Shown piece after piece: positions 47,436 through 60,010 of a DNA stretch of 64,000 nucleotides. Both the position numbers and the translations under genes were made by a program. Below the pieces are notes generated by a model. It searched no databases. It was not told where the DNA came from and saw only the letters and a list, made by a program, of their open reading frames with translations. Numbering within the stretch: the first letter of the stretch is position 1; every line of letters begins with the position of its first letter. Origin of the DNA: Biomphalaria glabrata (Eukaryota > Mollusca > Gastropoda > Planorbidae); NCBI RefSeq assembly GCF_947242115.1, contig NC_074711.1:8126434-8190433 (forward strand), written 5' to 3'.

Positions 47436-47859
47436 CTCTGCAGAATCAAGTAGGCTTATTCTAAGCTCTTCCGTTGTTTATTTTTAGCATATAATAATTG
47501 TAACATGGAGGATGCGTTAGACTTTCAATTTATGACTAAAAAACGTGTTTCAAAACAAGTGGGCAACTAACTAGCAGTAATTAATGAGAATTGATGCTTT
47601 GATATGAAAATCAACTTCCAAGCTTTGGGATTTTGGAAAACTTAAGCTCAATTCTTTCCTATTTAGTTGGCAAAAGTGACTTTCAATTTATCGTCCTTGA
47701 CATTGTCTAAGTCTTAGTGTATCGTGAAAATATCCAATACATGTAGGCCTACAAATGTTCACTAAATTTAAAAAAAAAAAATTAGAAGCAATACTTCAAG
47801 ATCCTGACCAGTATATCACGACATATTCTAGAGAGACTTGAATGTACTTTGCAACCTTT

Positions 47860-48400
47860 TTAACAAAGCTTTCATCAACACACTTTGTCTATCTATCTGT
47901 CTGGCAAAAAAAGTGTACATATTCCAAATTTGAATCAAGCTGAAATTTTGCCAATTATTTCTTTTATCTGACAATACAGGAATTAATTTAAAAAAAATAA
48001 CCAATTAGTTAATTATTTTACTTGGTATCTCGAACAAAGGAAAGAAATTATTCTTGACTAAAGTGGTGGTATAGGCTGAATTAGTCCCCTTTATAGGTCA
48101 CTTATAATGTCACCACTTTAAAGTAAGTTTCAAACAAACAATACATAACCATACAATCTTCTTTAGTCATATGCAGCTCACTTGCGGAGTGCTGGCTTGA
48201 GGAATGAGTTTGAAAGTAGGTTGTACGCCCCTTTTTTTAAAAAAAAGGAATGCTTTTCAAAACTGATTACCTTAAGATTCACCCTGATATGTCTTTCTTT
48301 CTTGCCCCCCCCCCTTTTTCTAACTGGTCCAGATAAGTGATAGGATCATATCATATTGAGAAAGATAAAAGAATGAAATAACGCTAAACAAAAACAATTG
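47860..48400. repeat. Dispersed repeat R1, long form
   Basis: Matches 15780-16310 through TGGTGGTATAGGCTGAATTA, polyC and AACTGGTCCAGATAAGTGAT. Confidence 0.6.
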
Positions 48401-49640
48401 GTAAAAATATTTCTAATCGCAGATTTATTGTTGCTGGTCTACATCTATTACAAATTTATTTACTTGACTGATCCAAACTGATACAATTACACTTCGTATA
48501 AGCCATATTGTTGTTTCGTTTTTTTTAAAGTCTTTTTGCAATGAGTTTCTTGTTTTTAGATCCATGTTGGGTATTTATTTGCTGATTAATAGTGATTTGT
48601 TCATGAAAAAAATAAAAAAGAATGGCTAGTTATTCACATCACCACATTGCTATCAAGTTTTGAAGTATGACATTCTACAAACTTTGAAGAAAAACAAAAG
48701 TAGCCCTGCTCTATTAGCCTAAATAAAATGTTTCATTTTCGACCACACTTGGACAAAGTTAACAACTTATCAGGGGACATGTAACAATGTGCTGTGAATA
48801 TTTAAATAATTGAACTAGATAACAAGCTAGACAGAAAGCTACAAGGCCAAACAAAAAATAAGAAAGGTTAATTAAACTCTTGAGGATCACTTAGATCTAG
48901 AGTCTCATTGTACTGGAACGCTTAGAGAAACTCGCATCCTTAACTCATTACCCTTTTCACAATTTGTTAGCTTCATGTTTCTCTGTTCAGTTGACAGAAA
49001 AAACAGAAATTGTCAATGCTGATTCTGTAATCAACTTAGCAGATACAGTCACCAGAATTTTTTTAAAAGATTTTAATTTTAAGAGTCATCAAAGTTTTTC
49101 AGTACATTGAGTTAAATATTAAACCAAAACTGTCATAAATAATGTAGAAAATTAGCATTTATTTCATAAAAAGTCAGTAATAATAATAACAATAACAATA
49201 ACAGGTTCTTTGTTTGCTGTTAAAGGAGATGGGACAGAAATGTGTACAGAAGCAATTTTAGAACAGCACAGTACCATTCAGTAACTTTTTCATGTTAACT
49301 ATGGATCTAAGTAATGATATGAAAGGTATACAGTGCACAAAAGTAGACTTAAATTATAAGCTGAAAGACAAGGTAACTGTTGTACACTATTGGGGAGATA
49401 ATGTATAATTTACTATATAGGTCAAGTTTTCAAAAAATAAGTTTCTCTTAAAAAGTGAAGAGCTAAATAAAAGCTTTTTCATTCATCTTATTGCTTAGAC
49501 TTTGATCTTCCAGCACTGTTGCGCATATCCAGCCTCTTCCTAAATGGTGTTTATTCATCTTATAAAAAAACACTTAATGATGAGACATCTTACTCAGATC
49601 AACTTACACATCCATTATGTGTCCTTGTTGATTTAATAAG
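48400..49640. other. Unassigned sequence downstream of gene C
   Basis: AT-rich with short (AAT/AAC)n near 49180. No open frames of note. Confidence 0.35.
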
Positions 49641-49644
49641 ATAC

Positions 49645-49990
49645 ATGTAAGCATATTACATTTAGGAGTCAGATATAGAGATAAGAGATTTGGGTCTCAA
49701 ACAAGGAAATCCTATGCTGAACTGGGATTCGACCACTTAGTGAGGTTGTGGCAGACCGTCACCTGAGGTTTGCAGGACATGTTCTCCGACAAAATGCATA
49801 CCAAAAGTCGTGATGGAGGCCAATACAAGGAAAACGCAAACAAGGACGTCCTCATATAACTTTTATGGAGGACCTCAGACACCAAGTTGGAAGAGGCTTA
49901 AGACACTGTCAGTGACATTTCTTTGTGGAGACAGTTTGCAGCTTAATGCACCGAAGGGAGGATCTGAGTCCAAGTAAGCAAACATATTAT
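49645..49990 (+). mobile_element. LINE 3' coding remnant (same family as the captured piece)
   Basis: GAAATCCTATGCTGAACTGG, TTTGCAGGACATGTTCTCCG and CTTTTATGGAGGACCTCAGA match the segment inside the two 2-kb hAT elements. Frames read FAGHVLRQN-like sequence. A stand-alone copy, and a second relic at 58055-58205. Confidence 0.62.
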
Positions 49991-49994
49991 GCAA

Positions 49995-51400
49995 TGTGTC
50001 TGTCTTGACAATGAAGTAAAGGGCTGTAAATGCAATAATTTTAAGTAACTTTCTTGTTGATATATTAACTTTCATTAGAAGAAACTTGTACAAATTGTAT
50101 AAAAACAAGGTTAACAACAAATTTTCTAAAATATTTATAGTTTTATAGCTGCTTATAAAACTGTAAAAAAATGTAAGCCAAAAAGATGATTGTTTCAAAA
50201 CTTTTTTGAGTAAAAAAATAAAAAATGTTACAATGTACTGTTTATGTAATTACACATTGTGTTTCAAAATTATGTTTATTTTAGCAATAATTTAGCGTAA
50301 TCTGAAATATTTGTTAATCTGAAATGGGTCTCTGCTCCAATCATATCAGGACTCAATTGTACTTCAATTTCTAATTTTCGGGAGTTGTCCCAGCGCTCAA
50401 ATCATTTTCCAAATATAAAAGAGGATCAATGAATAGGATATTGTCAGCTAATACATTTTCAATAGGCAAAGATAACACCAGACAACAGTCAGGGTATAAT
50501 GAAAGACAGTTCAAAGTCAAAAAGTTCGTAGTAGTGTCAGATGATGGGATGAAACCAGTGGTTCCAGCAGCCAGAATTTCTCACAAGAACTGCAAACTAA
50601 AGTAAACTAAAAAGTATAAGGCACATTCAGTTTTGTGTGTAACAAATGCTAAAAATAAGGGGATTAACGGTTCATTTATTGGTATAGAAGATAATATAAA
50701 TATATTTTAGGATTGAATCTTTGGAGATTGACAGATTACATTCATTTAAGTACTAACAATGTTTCAAAGGATTACATGTAGACTAATCTAATATGCATGA
50801 GATTTTATTTTATTTTTTAATAGGAAATCAGTTGTGAGGGCATTGTTATGAAATGGTGATACAGCTCATAATGGTTTGAATCCACCATGGAACTCAAAAT
50901 CCATTTAGGAATCTAAAGCTAGTTATTTATGTAACAATTCAGTCATAATCAAATGTTTTGCAAATCAATGCTAATGAAATTAAATAAAAATATGAATTTA
51001 TTGCAATAAAATAATTTTGTTTTTGAAAATAAAAATTCATTTTTATAACAAAACATCTAAAAAATGCAACAATTATTGTGCTACATAAAAACTGCTCTTT
51101 ACACACACACACATACAAACACAAACATTTGGCATCACATTAAATGAAATAAAAATATGGTTTGTGTATAATTTGAGCAAAGTATTGATTTTAAGAAATT
51201 AAATATAAATCAACTTATGAAAAAATCTACAATGCAATAAAAACAAAACTGTATAAACTATACAACTTGTAAAGGAAAATATCAATTTAATGAACAAAAT
51301 TCTGTCATAAATAAACTCTGATCACACCTGTCTATTTTGTAAAGGACAAAATGTGGAGATTGTTCCTAAAATCTTCAATTAATTTAACAATTAAATAAAA
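49995..51400. other. Probable 3' flank of gene C
   Basis: No repeat or gene signal. AATAAA-type signals lie close to the gene C stop (reverse strand), so a poly(A) site is plausible near 51300-51400. Confidence 0.3.
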
Positions 51401-51407
51401 TTCCAAA

Positions 51408-51823
51408 CTAATATTTGTTTATTAAAATACACATAAAGTGTGAATAAGTACTGAGTCTAACTTTGTTGTGATTTCTGTGAGGCTTAACAAACAGCTGGTC
51501 ATCTTTGAACATATCTACAATGCCAACATCACAGACCATAGAATCTTTAGTTTTTGTGTGGGTGGTGGCCAGTAGAAACTCCTTACCACTGGACTTGGCT
51601 TTTCTCTTGATGCCGAACTGTAAGTTCTCATCCACATTCACATCCACCATGATGCTGCACAAGTAGAAACCATCGCAAGGTGATGTGAAGATGCCCGTCT
51701 CTGGGTTGTAACAGTGCCCAATGTTGTACATGACCCCATCAAAGCAAGTCAATATGTGGTCTTTGTTAAGACTGAGATCAATACTTTCATCTTTTACACG
51801 AGCATTAAAAGCTATAGAAGTCA
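51408..51823 (-). CDS. Gene C terminal exon: C1q domain
   Basis: The exon has 138 codons plus stop TAG after acceptor CATATTTCCTCTCAG. C1q signatures in order: VTSIAFNARV (strand A), VMYNIGHCYNPETGIFTSPC, GFYLCSIMVDV, DDQLFVKP and STYSHFMCILI. As in gene B, the cysteines around G-[IF]-Y are C-x5-C and a third cysteine replaces the usual small residue near the end. At about 138 residues the domain is of ordinary C1q length; gene B's is longer, with an insertion in the variable middle. Confidence 0.88.
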
Positions 51824-54800
51824 CTGAGAGGAAATATGAACATAATTTAAATTAATTATGTGTTAGCTGTTTTTTTTTTACATTTTTAGTTTTTTTTTAA
51901 TAAAAAAATATTATATGCTTGTGAGTCTTGGATGCTGACTGCAGAACTAGAGAGGAGGATTTTAGCAATGGAATTGAGATGCTATGGAAAATCCTAGGTA
52001 TCACATACAAAGACCACATCACAAACAAAGAGATTAGAGACAGGATTACTACAGCGATTGGACCCCATGATGACCTGCTAAATAGTAACAATAGTGTCAA
52101 AAATAGCGCAAACTAAAACTCTATAGCTCTAATCGAAAATCTTCAGGGCTCGCAAAGACCTTCCTTCAGAGAACAGTACCAGAGAAAAAGAAGCAGATAG
52201 AGAAAGTGATGGGAAGACAACATAAAAAATGCATGGGCCTGCCATTGAAAGAGTTTCTATCCAAGACAAAAGACAGAGATTAATGGAGACAGATGGTGAA
52301 CAAATCTTAGAGTGGTACCCCAATGGTCAAACAGACTAAGGGATAGATGAAGGTGAAATAAATACATTTTATATAGGCTTTATTTTCAAGAGTAAAAATT
52401 AAAAACACAATACTGAAATTAGTCGTTAAGTATTTTTTCAGCTACTTCAATGCTATGTTTGAGAAGACAACTTTATCAACCAACAAGCAGTTTAAAGAAG
52501 CTAAATTTGGCTTCTGCTGAATTAATAAATTTCTTCTTCTTCTTCATCGTTCTCATTGTTATGTTGGAGTGTTCATATGACTAGACCAATACATGAGATG
52601 AACTGCGCTGTGGTTTCCAAATCAGGGAGCTCTCCATATAGTTTTCTTTCTATTGGGGTGATTTGGGGCCAATGTCTTATACGGGCCTCTTGGTAAAGAG
52701 AGCAGTTTTGGAGGACGTGGTCGGCATTCTCTGGTGATACTCCACATGGGCAGATTTCACTGGTTCCAATTTTGAGCTTCCGGTACATGTGTTAATTAAT
52801 AAATGATTTGCCATTATTATTGAAGTTCCCAATCCTGACCTCACATTTTTTCAAGAGACAAACATGGAACTACAGGATACGCAGCTAAGCCTTTAATCAC
52901 AATACATTTGTTTGGGTCACAAATAAACCAAAACTGACAATAACTGTTTCGAACACAACTGGAGGCAAGAGTATTTTATATCAGCTCATCTGAGAGAGAA
53001 AAATAGAGTGAGAGGAAGAAGAGAGAAAAGACAATATTTTATTTAATTCTTTTTTAAGTAAAATTTTTAGAAATCGTATTTCTTGAAATGTGTTTGTGCA
53101 TCCTTTATTGACTGGTTTGTCTATATACTAAAGAGATTCCACACTCTTGATCATGGGAAAAAAAATCTAGAAAACCATTTGGAATGTGTATTTTATCTAA
53201 GGTTTTCGGTTCCAAAAATTTGTTGGCACACATTTGTTTTCAATCTATAATTTTTAAACCGATCAAAAGATTCAAAATCGATTATTTCTTTTTTTTTTCC
53301 ATTTTTTTAAAATAAAAATGTTAATTTAAAACAACTCAATTGAAAATATAGAATGGGCATAACCGGGACATATTTTTTTACTAATGTTTTAAGTGTGTAT
53401 GTTACAGTATAACATGATAGTCCCACCAGAAGGAAATAAGATGAAAGATCTAAACCCGAACTCTCATGTTCTCTGAAACCAAGACCTTCCTGGCAAAATT
53501 ATAGTCAATTGAAAAAATTGTATCTGCACTGTCTTTTTTTTTTAGTAATGAGAAAAATATCTTACCTGCCGTAGATTTATCTGCTGACACTGACAAAGTT
53601 TCTAATTGGCTGGACATGTCTTGTATCTGTAATAATATATCATTGAAAAAAATTGAATTGAAAACATTAATTTAATTTATAATAGAAAATGCACAATTAT
53701 AAAAAGAACTATTTAGAAATGACACATATTACTTAACAGAGACTTCAGATTCCTTTTCACAACTAGTGGAGCACTACTATCAGTCCATTTAGCAATAGAG
53801 AATAGGTATGAGTACTGGACATGAAACAGTATATATATATGTAATGGTGATATGAGTAATTTTAGTGATAATGTATTGTTTTTTTCATAACATTTAATAG
53901 TGTAACTCTTCTATCAATAGATTTAGTGTAAAGAGCACTGACAATAATACATTTAGTGGCTAGAGCACTGTTATTCAGTAGTGGAGCACTGCTTTGAAGA
54001 CACTGGTGTTGTGATAGTATATGTGCTTCTTTTGTCGAGCCAGTAATGTTGTAATGTACTGACAAACTCACTGATTCTATGTTATTGAAAAGTCGAATGA
54101 GCGGATGGAAGTTGCAAAGGTTATTTGACAGAAGAGGGTGGCAGGGGGTCATTTATAACAAAGACTAATAGAAGAATAAAGTTACCCATTTCACAAACAT
54201 GGTATATAGTGTTTGTTATTTTATATTATCCTACACAGCTTTTAATTTTGAGGAGAATTAAAATTTATTCCTGGTTTTAAGAGAATTTAAGAAAGATTAT
54301 TTTAAGCGACATTTCTTATTTTATAAATTACTGTTGTTTTTTTTAAAAGAAAACTCAAACATGCCCTACAAATGTTTATTTACTGGAACATGTTAATTTG
54401 AGATTTAAAGTCTGTTATGTCATTGGTTTAGCTAGCTGTTTCAGTGCTGATAAATGGTCATTGAGCTGTAGTTCAAACAGCTAGTTCAATGAAATGTCTG
54501 CAGGCGGATTAAGTTCTTAATGCTGAATTTGATTAAAACTTGAATAAATTTCTTTACAAAGAATCTATGCAACTTTCATAAACAGTATATACACAGCCTT
54601 CAACTTTATATACAGAGCTTTCTTTCCATGTAGACGTATGTCAAAACACACATGAAATAGTGATACTTGAACAATTGTAACAACATACAACTCACTTTTA
54701 CAACGACATATCTTTCTAGCAGACTGTGACTTGCCTGAAACAAATCTCTTGAAATGACAAGACAAGTGGGTAGGGGGGGTTGTGGTCAAACATCAAAGAA

Positions 54801-56821
54801 AATGGACTGAATCATAAAAGATAAAAAGAGTTATGGTGATTATCAGATTTGAACGAAGTATGTAAATGTTAATTTTTAATGACAAAAGATTAACAAGATC
54901 TCTCCTTTACACCACAAAAACAAATCAATGAAGATCTATAAATAGCTTATACTAGATATTTAAATATGAATATAATTAGAAAAAAACTGACCTTACTATC
55001 GATCGTTGATATCTGTTGCTGGAAACGGATATTGTTTTGTGCATTTTCTTGGATCATAGGCTCTATTAACATGATAGACCTTGTTATCGTTGCTGAGACG
55101 TCCTCAAAATTTTGATTCAATGGGTCTACTGTATTTGTCATGTTGATTAGCTTTAACTCCATTTCACTTATCTTAGCTGAGAAAGACTCTGTCTTTCTAT
55201 GTAAAAATTCACTGGCATTGGTAAGTTCACCCCAAATTTCATTGAATTTTAATGTGTTGTTGTTTACGTCTGCTTCCTGCTTTTTTATGAATGTAGCACT
55301 TTGTTTTTCTTGATCCTCAAGTTTGTGCTTCATGTTCTTCAGTTTTCTAGAGTGTTTCTTTGATACAGTGTTTAGTGACTCATATAGTGTGCTCAGATTT
55401 GTGCAATTTTCCTCATTCTTTTGAGAGGATTCTTTAAGGAAAGAAATGTTTCTGTCGAATTCATCCAATTTGGCTACAAGTGTTTGATAACCCAATCCAT
55501 CTGTAGATAAATTCAAAGTACAAACACACTTAAAAATACTTAATGTTCTGATTAGCCCAATAGCTCCTATTTCCGGTTTGAAAAATTCTTTTCATACCCT
55601 AAGCAAAAAAAATTCTTTAAAAATAATAAAATTTAAGATGTAATACTAATAAATAAATAAACAACATAAAAAAATAGAACATTATACCTAGTAAAAAATA
55701 TATATATATTTTTAATACTTTAGAATATATTAAAGCTTCAAAAATTCTCATTTTCCTGGGTGGGGGCTTAAACACTGGGGCTATGGGCCTGTTTGGTTCA
55801 AAAAATTCTTTCAAAAAGAATAAAAAAGTGATACACATCAGGTTTTTCCTCAAAAATAGTAACCAGGCTTTCGTTCTCGTTCAAAATAAAACATGATGAT
55901 CTAGCATCCCAAAGCATTGTTCTGCAGTAGGAGTTATTAGGCTAAGTACACTGATGTTTTAATTTGAGAATAAATCCAGAAATAGGATTGCATTTTGATT
56001 GAAAAAAGGGCATAAAACAACAAAGTTTGAAATTATTTTTTTTTAGATTTAAGAATACACTTGCAACATTATCATATTGGAACATAAGTTAAGTATTTAC
56101 AAATAAATTTATAAACAAAGTTTTTCATCATAAATCACCTAAGGATGAGCCAACAGAGATGTGATTGAGAGAACTGTTTGATTTGTCATCTTTTCCTGTT
56201 GTGTGAAGGAGATCTTGATTTTCACCTTTTAAAAACGGTAATTATATAGTGTAAGTAAAATTAGTTTTACTAAAAGAAGAAGATTTGATTTACATGAAGA
56301 TCACAATGCTAAATATTAGTTCCAGTTTAAGGTATGCTACAAACAAATACATAAATCATAAATTTACTTGTGATTTTAAGGCATTTTTGAATGCATGCAT
56401 TAGTTTCATCAGCTAAGAATTGGTTAATTTCCATAAATGAAAGGATATTTTCTTTTTCATCAATCCACAGCACTGCTTTTTGTGTTACCTATAATTTGTT
56501 AAAATAGTCATTTAGATTTGTTAAATTTACAAACACACAAATTTATTTAAAAAAAAAAAAAAAAAGGAAATATTTAAAATACAAATAAATAGCAAGATAC
56601 TAATATTTATATATATTTAAAATATATGCTATTTTTTTAAATATAGATTCATAATAGTTGACAATATATTAGATGTGAGTTATTACTCATCTCTGAAACA
56701 AGTATTGAAAACTTGTACTTACACTTTTAATGTAATTTAAAAGTTCATCGACTTGTTTTTGTAAGTCGGTTAATACTTCAACATGTGAAGTAATAATCTT
56801 CAGCTGTCTAGTGGGTCTCAT
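51408..56821 (-). CDS. Gene C: intact coiled-coil/C1q-domain gene
   Basis: Exons: 56723-56821 (99 bp), 56368-56488 (121), 56139-56225 (87), 54992-55500 (509), 53566-53626 (61) and 51408-51823 (416 with stop). Joined, they total 1293 bp, 431 codons including stop, with no internal stop and every phase consistent. A further 39-bp phase-neutral exon at 54696-54734 is possible. The protein has an N-terminal helical module (MRPTRQLKIITSHVEVL), a WIDEKEN/KCLKI segment, a long coiled coil of about 170 residues and a C1q head. The first ATG follows acceptor TTTTTTAACAG directly. No hydrophobic leader is seen, so it is either cytosolic, secreted without a classical signal, or an upstream coding exon exists. 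Gene D lies divergently to the right. The family resembles no named gene that I can place with confidence. Confidence 0.82.
51905..52345 (+). mobile_element. LINE RT C-terminal remnant
   Basis: Reads CESWMLTAELERRILAMELR, CYGKILGITYKDHITNKEI and AIGPHDDLL, then a decayed GTVPEKK-like tail. It lies in the last intron of gene C, antisense. Confidence 0.75.
52503..52795 (-). mobile_element. RNase-H-type LINE C-terminus
   Basis: KIGTSEICPCGVSPENADHV followed by LQNCSLYQEARIRHWPQ. The CPCG...H...C knuckle is intact here, whereas it is deleted in the copy at 31660-32112. The tail is (GAA)n. Confidence 0.75.
53566..53626 (-). CDS. Gene C short helical exon (61 bp)
   Basis: The exon reads IQDMSSQLETLSVSADKSTA, phase 0 in and phase 1 out, with acceptor ATTATTACAG and donor GTAAGA. 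The leftover G completes the valine codon that opens the C1q exon. Confidence 0.72.
53630..54690. other. Gene C intron, unassigned
   Basis: No repeat recognised apart from short TA runs near 53830. Confidence 0.35.
54696..54734 (-). CDS. Possible 39-bp cassette exon of gene C
   Basis: The segment is bordered by a strong acceptor (GATTTGTTTCAG) and a strong donor (GTGAGT) and reads ASHSLLERYVVVK without changing frame. No paralogue supports it clearly, so it is a candidate alternative exon only. Confidence 0.3.
54992..55500 (-). CDS. Gene C coiled-coil exon
   Basis: The 509-bp exon follows acceptor TTATCTACAG. It opens DGLGYQTLVAKLDEFDRNI, continues through KHSRKLKNMKHKLEDQEKQ and TESFSAKISEMELKLINMT, and ends at QQISTIDSK before GTCAGT. 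It is rich in E, K, Q and L with heptad spacing. A second possible donor five bases earlier (GTAAGG) would leave phase 1; the phase of the next exon favours the later one. Confidence 0.78.
56139..56225 (-). CDS. Gene C exon 3 (87 bp linker)
   Basis: Joined to exon 2 it reads S-ENQDLLHTTGKDDKSNSSL, then NHISVGSSLG. It is phase 1/1 and polar, probably a flexible linker. Confidence 0.7.
   Translation of the reverse strand: MKIKISFTQQEKMTNQTVLSITSLLAHP
56368..56488 (-). CDS. Gene C exon 2 (121 bp)
   Basis: The exon reads VTQKAVLWIDEKENILSFME, then INQFLADETNACIQKCLKI. It has the same length and phases (0 in, 1 out) as exon 2 of A, B and D. The donor is GTAAAT. Confidence 0.8.
56723..56821 (-). 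CDS. Gene C exon 1 (99 bp)
   Basis: The exon reads MRPTRQLKIITSHVEVLTDL, then QKQVDELLNYIKS, with acceptor TTTTTTAACAG and donor GTAAGT. It is closest to gene D exon 1 (MRP.RQLKIITS shared); genes A and B share MRNSRH instead, so the four copies fall into two pairs. Confidence 0.8.
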
Positions 56822-57309
56822 CTGTTAAAAAAGTAAATCAACATTCAGGTCTTAAGTATAAGACACAAAGAAATCATTTAACAAAATGTTTCTTCAAAAC
56901 CTGGTTTTGAATAAAAGCTTTAAGGAAAGCATAAAGAAATGACTTCTACTGTCAACCAACGGCAACAAAAACACAAAAACAAACTAACAAATGTTGCAAG
57001 GCAGACACTTGATTGGAATCTGCAAGAAAAGAGTGGACAGTGGACAGGCCTAAACAAAACTGAAAAAGTTCAGTCATTGATGAAGAAAGCTGCTCAGAAC
57101 TGAATTCAGTGGAGAGGTGTATTTGCAGCCCTATGCTCCCATAGGAGCACACAAGAATAAGCAATTTTAGTTTTTACAGTAAAACTACCACAAAGAGTTA
57201 TGTAAGAAGCATAAGGGAATTGATATATAGGTTTTAAGCCCTGATCTGTTTAGAAATTTTAGACATCTGAAGTGATACTCAAAACAGTGTTTTGAACATT
57301 TAGCGTTTT

Positions 57310-57610
57310 CTTATACAAAGATTTTAGGTATCATATACAAAGGCTGCATCAAAAACAAAACTGAAATAGGATTACAATCGCAATTGGGCTCTATTGTCAA
57401 AACCCTGTATAGTATGGGAATATCTCTAGATCCTCTGGGTTTGTAAAGACCTTCCTGCAGGAAACATTACCCAGGAAAAGAAAGTGAGGCAAACTAAAGT
57501 GGTAAGGAGAACACAACATCATGGATAATGTTAATGAAAGTTTCAGAAAGAGACTTTAATCCTGTGTCATGCTGTATCTGTACAACAGACTAAGGAACAG
57601 AGCAGCTGCA
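57310..57610 (+). mobile_element. Decayed LINE remnant
   Basis: TTTAGGTATCATATACAAAG, CCTTCCTGCAGG and CAACAGACTAAGGAACAG follow the order seen at 51905-52345. Confidence 0.5.
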
Positions 57611-57844
57611 TTTCATCATATTCCTATCTAAAGGATTAAAAAGCTGAGTAAAAAGTTTATTAAATACAAACATAATGTTTATAGGAAAAAAGTCACTTCA
57701 CAAAGCCATTAAATTATATTGATGTGATGTAAAATCAAGAGAAGACTAAATGTAGCTAAGCAGAAGTGGTTAAGAAATAAAGTCATAAACAAAGAAATCC
57801 TGATGCATAAATTAATGAGGCTATGACCAAGCATCATATAAGTA

Positions 57845-58023
57845 TTACGGGGACAGGCTGACTGCCAAGCCATCCAGTATGCAGGCTGGACTGTCGTTCT
57901 GTTGTCTCAATGGTTTCAGGTTCATACCCTGCCCGCTTCCATCCCATCATCCTGCAGGAGGTTTTAAGTAGGAAGTAGATAATTTTCAAGTTTGAAGGGA
58001 CATTCGAAACATGTAAAACATTA
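57845..58023 (+). mobile_element. tRNA-derived SINE, family 1
   Basis: GGACTGTCGTTCTGTTGT, B box GGTTCATACCC and body GGAGGTTTTAAGTAGGAAGT match 4090-4263. Confidence 0.65.
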
Positions 58024-58968
58024 AAGGCACATGGCAAACCGATGTTAGGTTCTCCAACAGAAAGAAAAGCATTCAAGGCTAGGAAAAACATGGACGCTGA
58101 AATAAGGAAAACACAAACTCAACTGGGATGTCCTCATAAAACCTGATACAACACCTACATGGAGGACCTCAGGGCAGTAAAGCCAGATGAGAAGAGGCAT
58201 ACTAACAAAAAGTTAGGAGTTGTCAATGTAAGAAAAAAGGGCCGAAAAGTGTAACAATAAGTGGGGGTGGGACATTGGGTTTCCAGTTAAAAAGCATTTA
58301 ATAGAGTATTATAGAATATTAATATTTCGATATATATCATTATATGTAATTGAATGTGACAAATCGTTACAGGATTCTAAGTAATATTTATAAATAGCAG
58401 TGGTCGGTGGTAATAATAATATAATATATAATCATTAATAATATTATTTTATTTATTTCAAATCACTGACACTGATAATCAAGCAAATCATTGAAATATG
58501 ACTTTTTTTATATCATATGAGTATTTTATGAGACATATGAACTGTTCAATCGACTCAAGATGAGGCAAATCACGTCAAATGTTACACAATTTCAACAAGT
58601 AAAAGATTTAACTTACTATAAAAATGTTAGATTTTATCTAGATCTATTACTAGACTAGAAATAAAAAAATTGAGATGCCAAGGAACGTTAGCCTTGGTTA
58701 GTCAGTCTAGTAATTCGCTACCTAGAGCTAGACTCTATTTAATGTATAGATCTATAGATCTAATTGTTTCGTTAAAGAATCTAGAATCTATGTATACCTC
58801 TAGTTTTTAGCTTCCGTACCATAGAAATATATATGTCTGTGTTTTGGACATCGATAATTCTCTTCACCTTTTTAGAAATCTTCCGAATCATAATTTTGTC
58901 ACAACTGGGTTTTCGAAGTCATGTGAAATAGGCCTACAGCACTCACACTTAATCTTCGGAATCGAAGA

Positions 58969-59517
58969 CAGGGCCTGTCTTAGGCCACTGTAACCTATGC
59001 GGTCGCAGTGGGCCCCGCGCTTTCATAGGCCCCGCGCTAATTTTATGTGTAATTATTAATTGCAAAATATATACGAAAAATTCCTGGAAATAACCTGCAC
59101 TTATTAAAATTTCCTGAAAACTCATAAAAATCTCCTGAAAAATAGACAAAATTATCATTTGCGTGTGTCATTCATTATGGAAAACGTCAATCCTACGCGC
59201 GATAAAAAATACATTGTCAGCTTTCATGTAATAAAATGTAATAATCGGACAAATGTTCCCCATAACCGGAAGCTCCAATACCTAATTATTTACTTTTATT
59301 GTCACAGGCATATAAATATGCCATATGTTGCAAGGTCGGTATGGTATAATAATCTTAATCGCAATTTTGTACTTAGAAAAGAATGAATAAAATGCAAAGC
59401 CGAATTTATTTTCTAATTCAATATCTTAATTTTCACTTATTATCCTTATTCCCACCCAGACTAGGCCCCGCGCAATTAGTTTCGCATAGGGCCCCGCAAT
59501 CGTTAGGACCGGCCCTG
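58969..59517. mobile_element. hAT MITE of the CAGGGCCGGCC family
   Basis: Ends CAGGGCCTGTCTTAGGCC and GGACCGGCCCTG, 549 bp, with a perfect 8-bp target duplication ATCGAAGA. The interior shares GTCAATCCTACGCGCGATAA and AATAAAATGCAAAGCCGAAT with 41640-42250 but lacks the transposase block. Confidence 0.85.
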
Positions 59518-59619
59518 ATCGAAGACATATTCATTACATTATTAAAGGTCACTTTCGGGATCTTATGCGAGTTCTTTTAGAATCTACTTGAAATTAGATC
59601 TATAATTTAACTATTCACT

Positions 59620-60010
59620 ACAATCACAAGCGGATCCTTGCGGATGACGGAAGGGGCGATCGAAGGGGATGAGCGAATAGGCAAATAATATGTGGGCTGG
59701 ATCTTGAACCGTGTATCGTCGTAAAGCCTGAATCGTATTGACTATGACACTTTCACTCTTTATAAAGAGTATTCGAAGGCCTCCTAGAACATTGTCCGTC
59801 TCCTATGGACAATCACATGACCATATCACGCGTGAATTGCATAAGTAGTGTTGAAATCACTCTAGGTAGCCTACATGAAGCGTCGCCACTCGTCATGACT
59901 GACCGCTCTCCTAGCGCTGACCTCTTTTATCTGTGTCAAGACGGTAATTACAGACTCACGATTACCTTTACCCGCGTCGCCACCACAGTTCTAACTAAAT
60001 TTGTATGTCT
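59620..60010. other. GC-richer block between divergent genes C and D
   Basis: Distinctly richer in CpG than its surroundings (TATCACGCGTGAATTG, GGGGCGATCGAAGG), with TATAAAGAG near 59760. It could be a promoter region or an unrecognised solo repeat. Confidence 0.3.
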
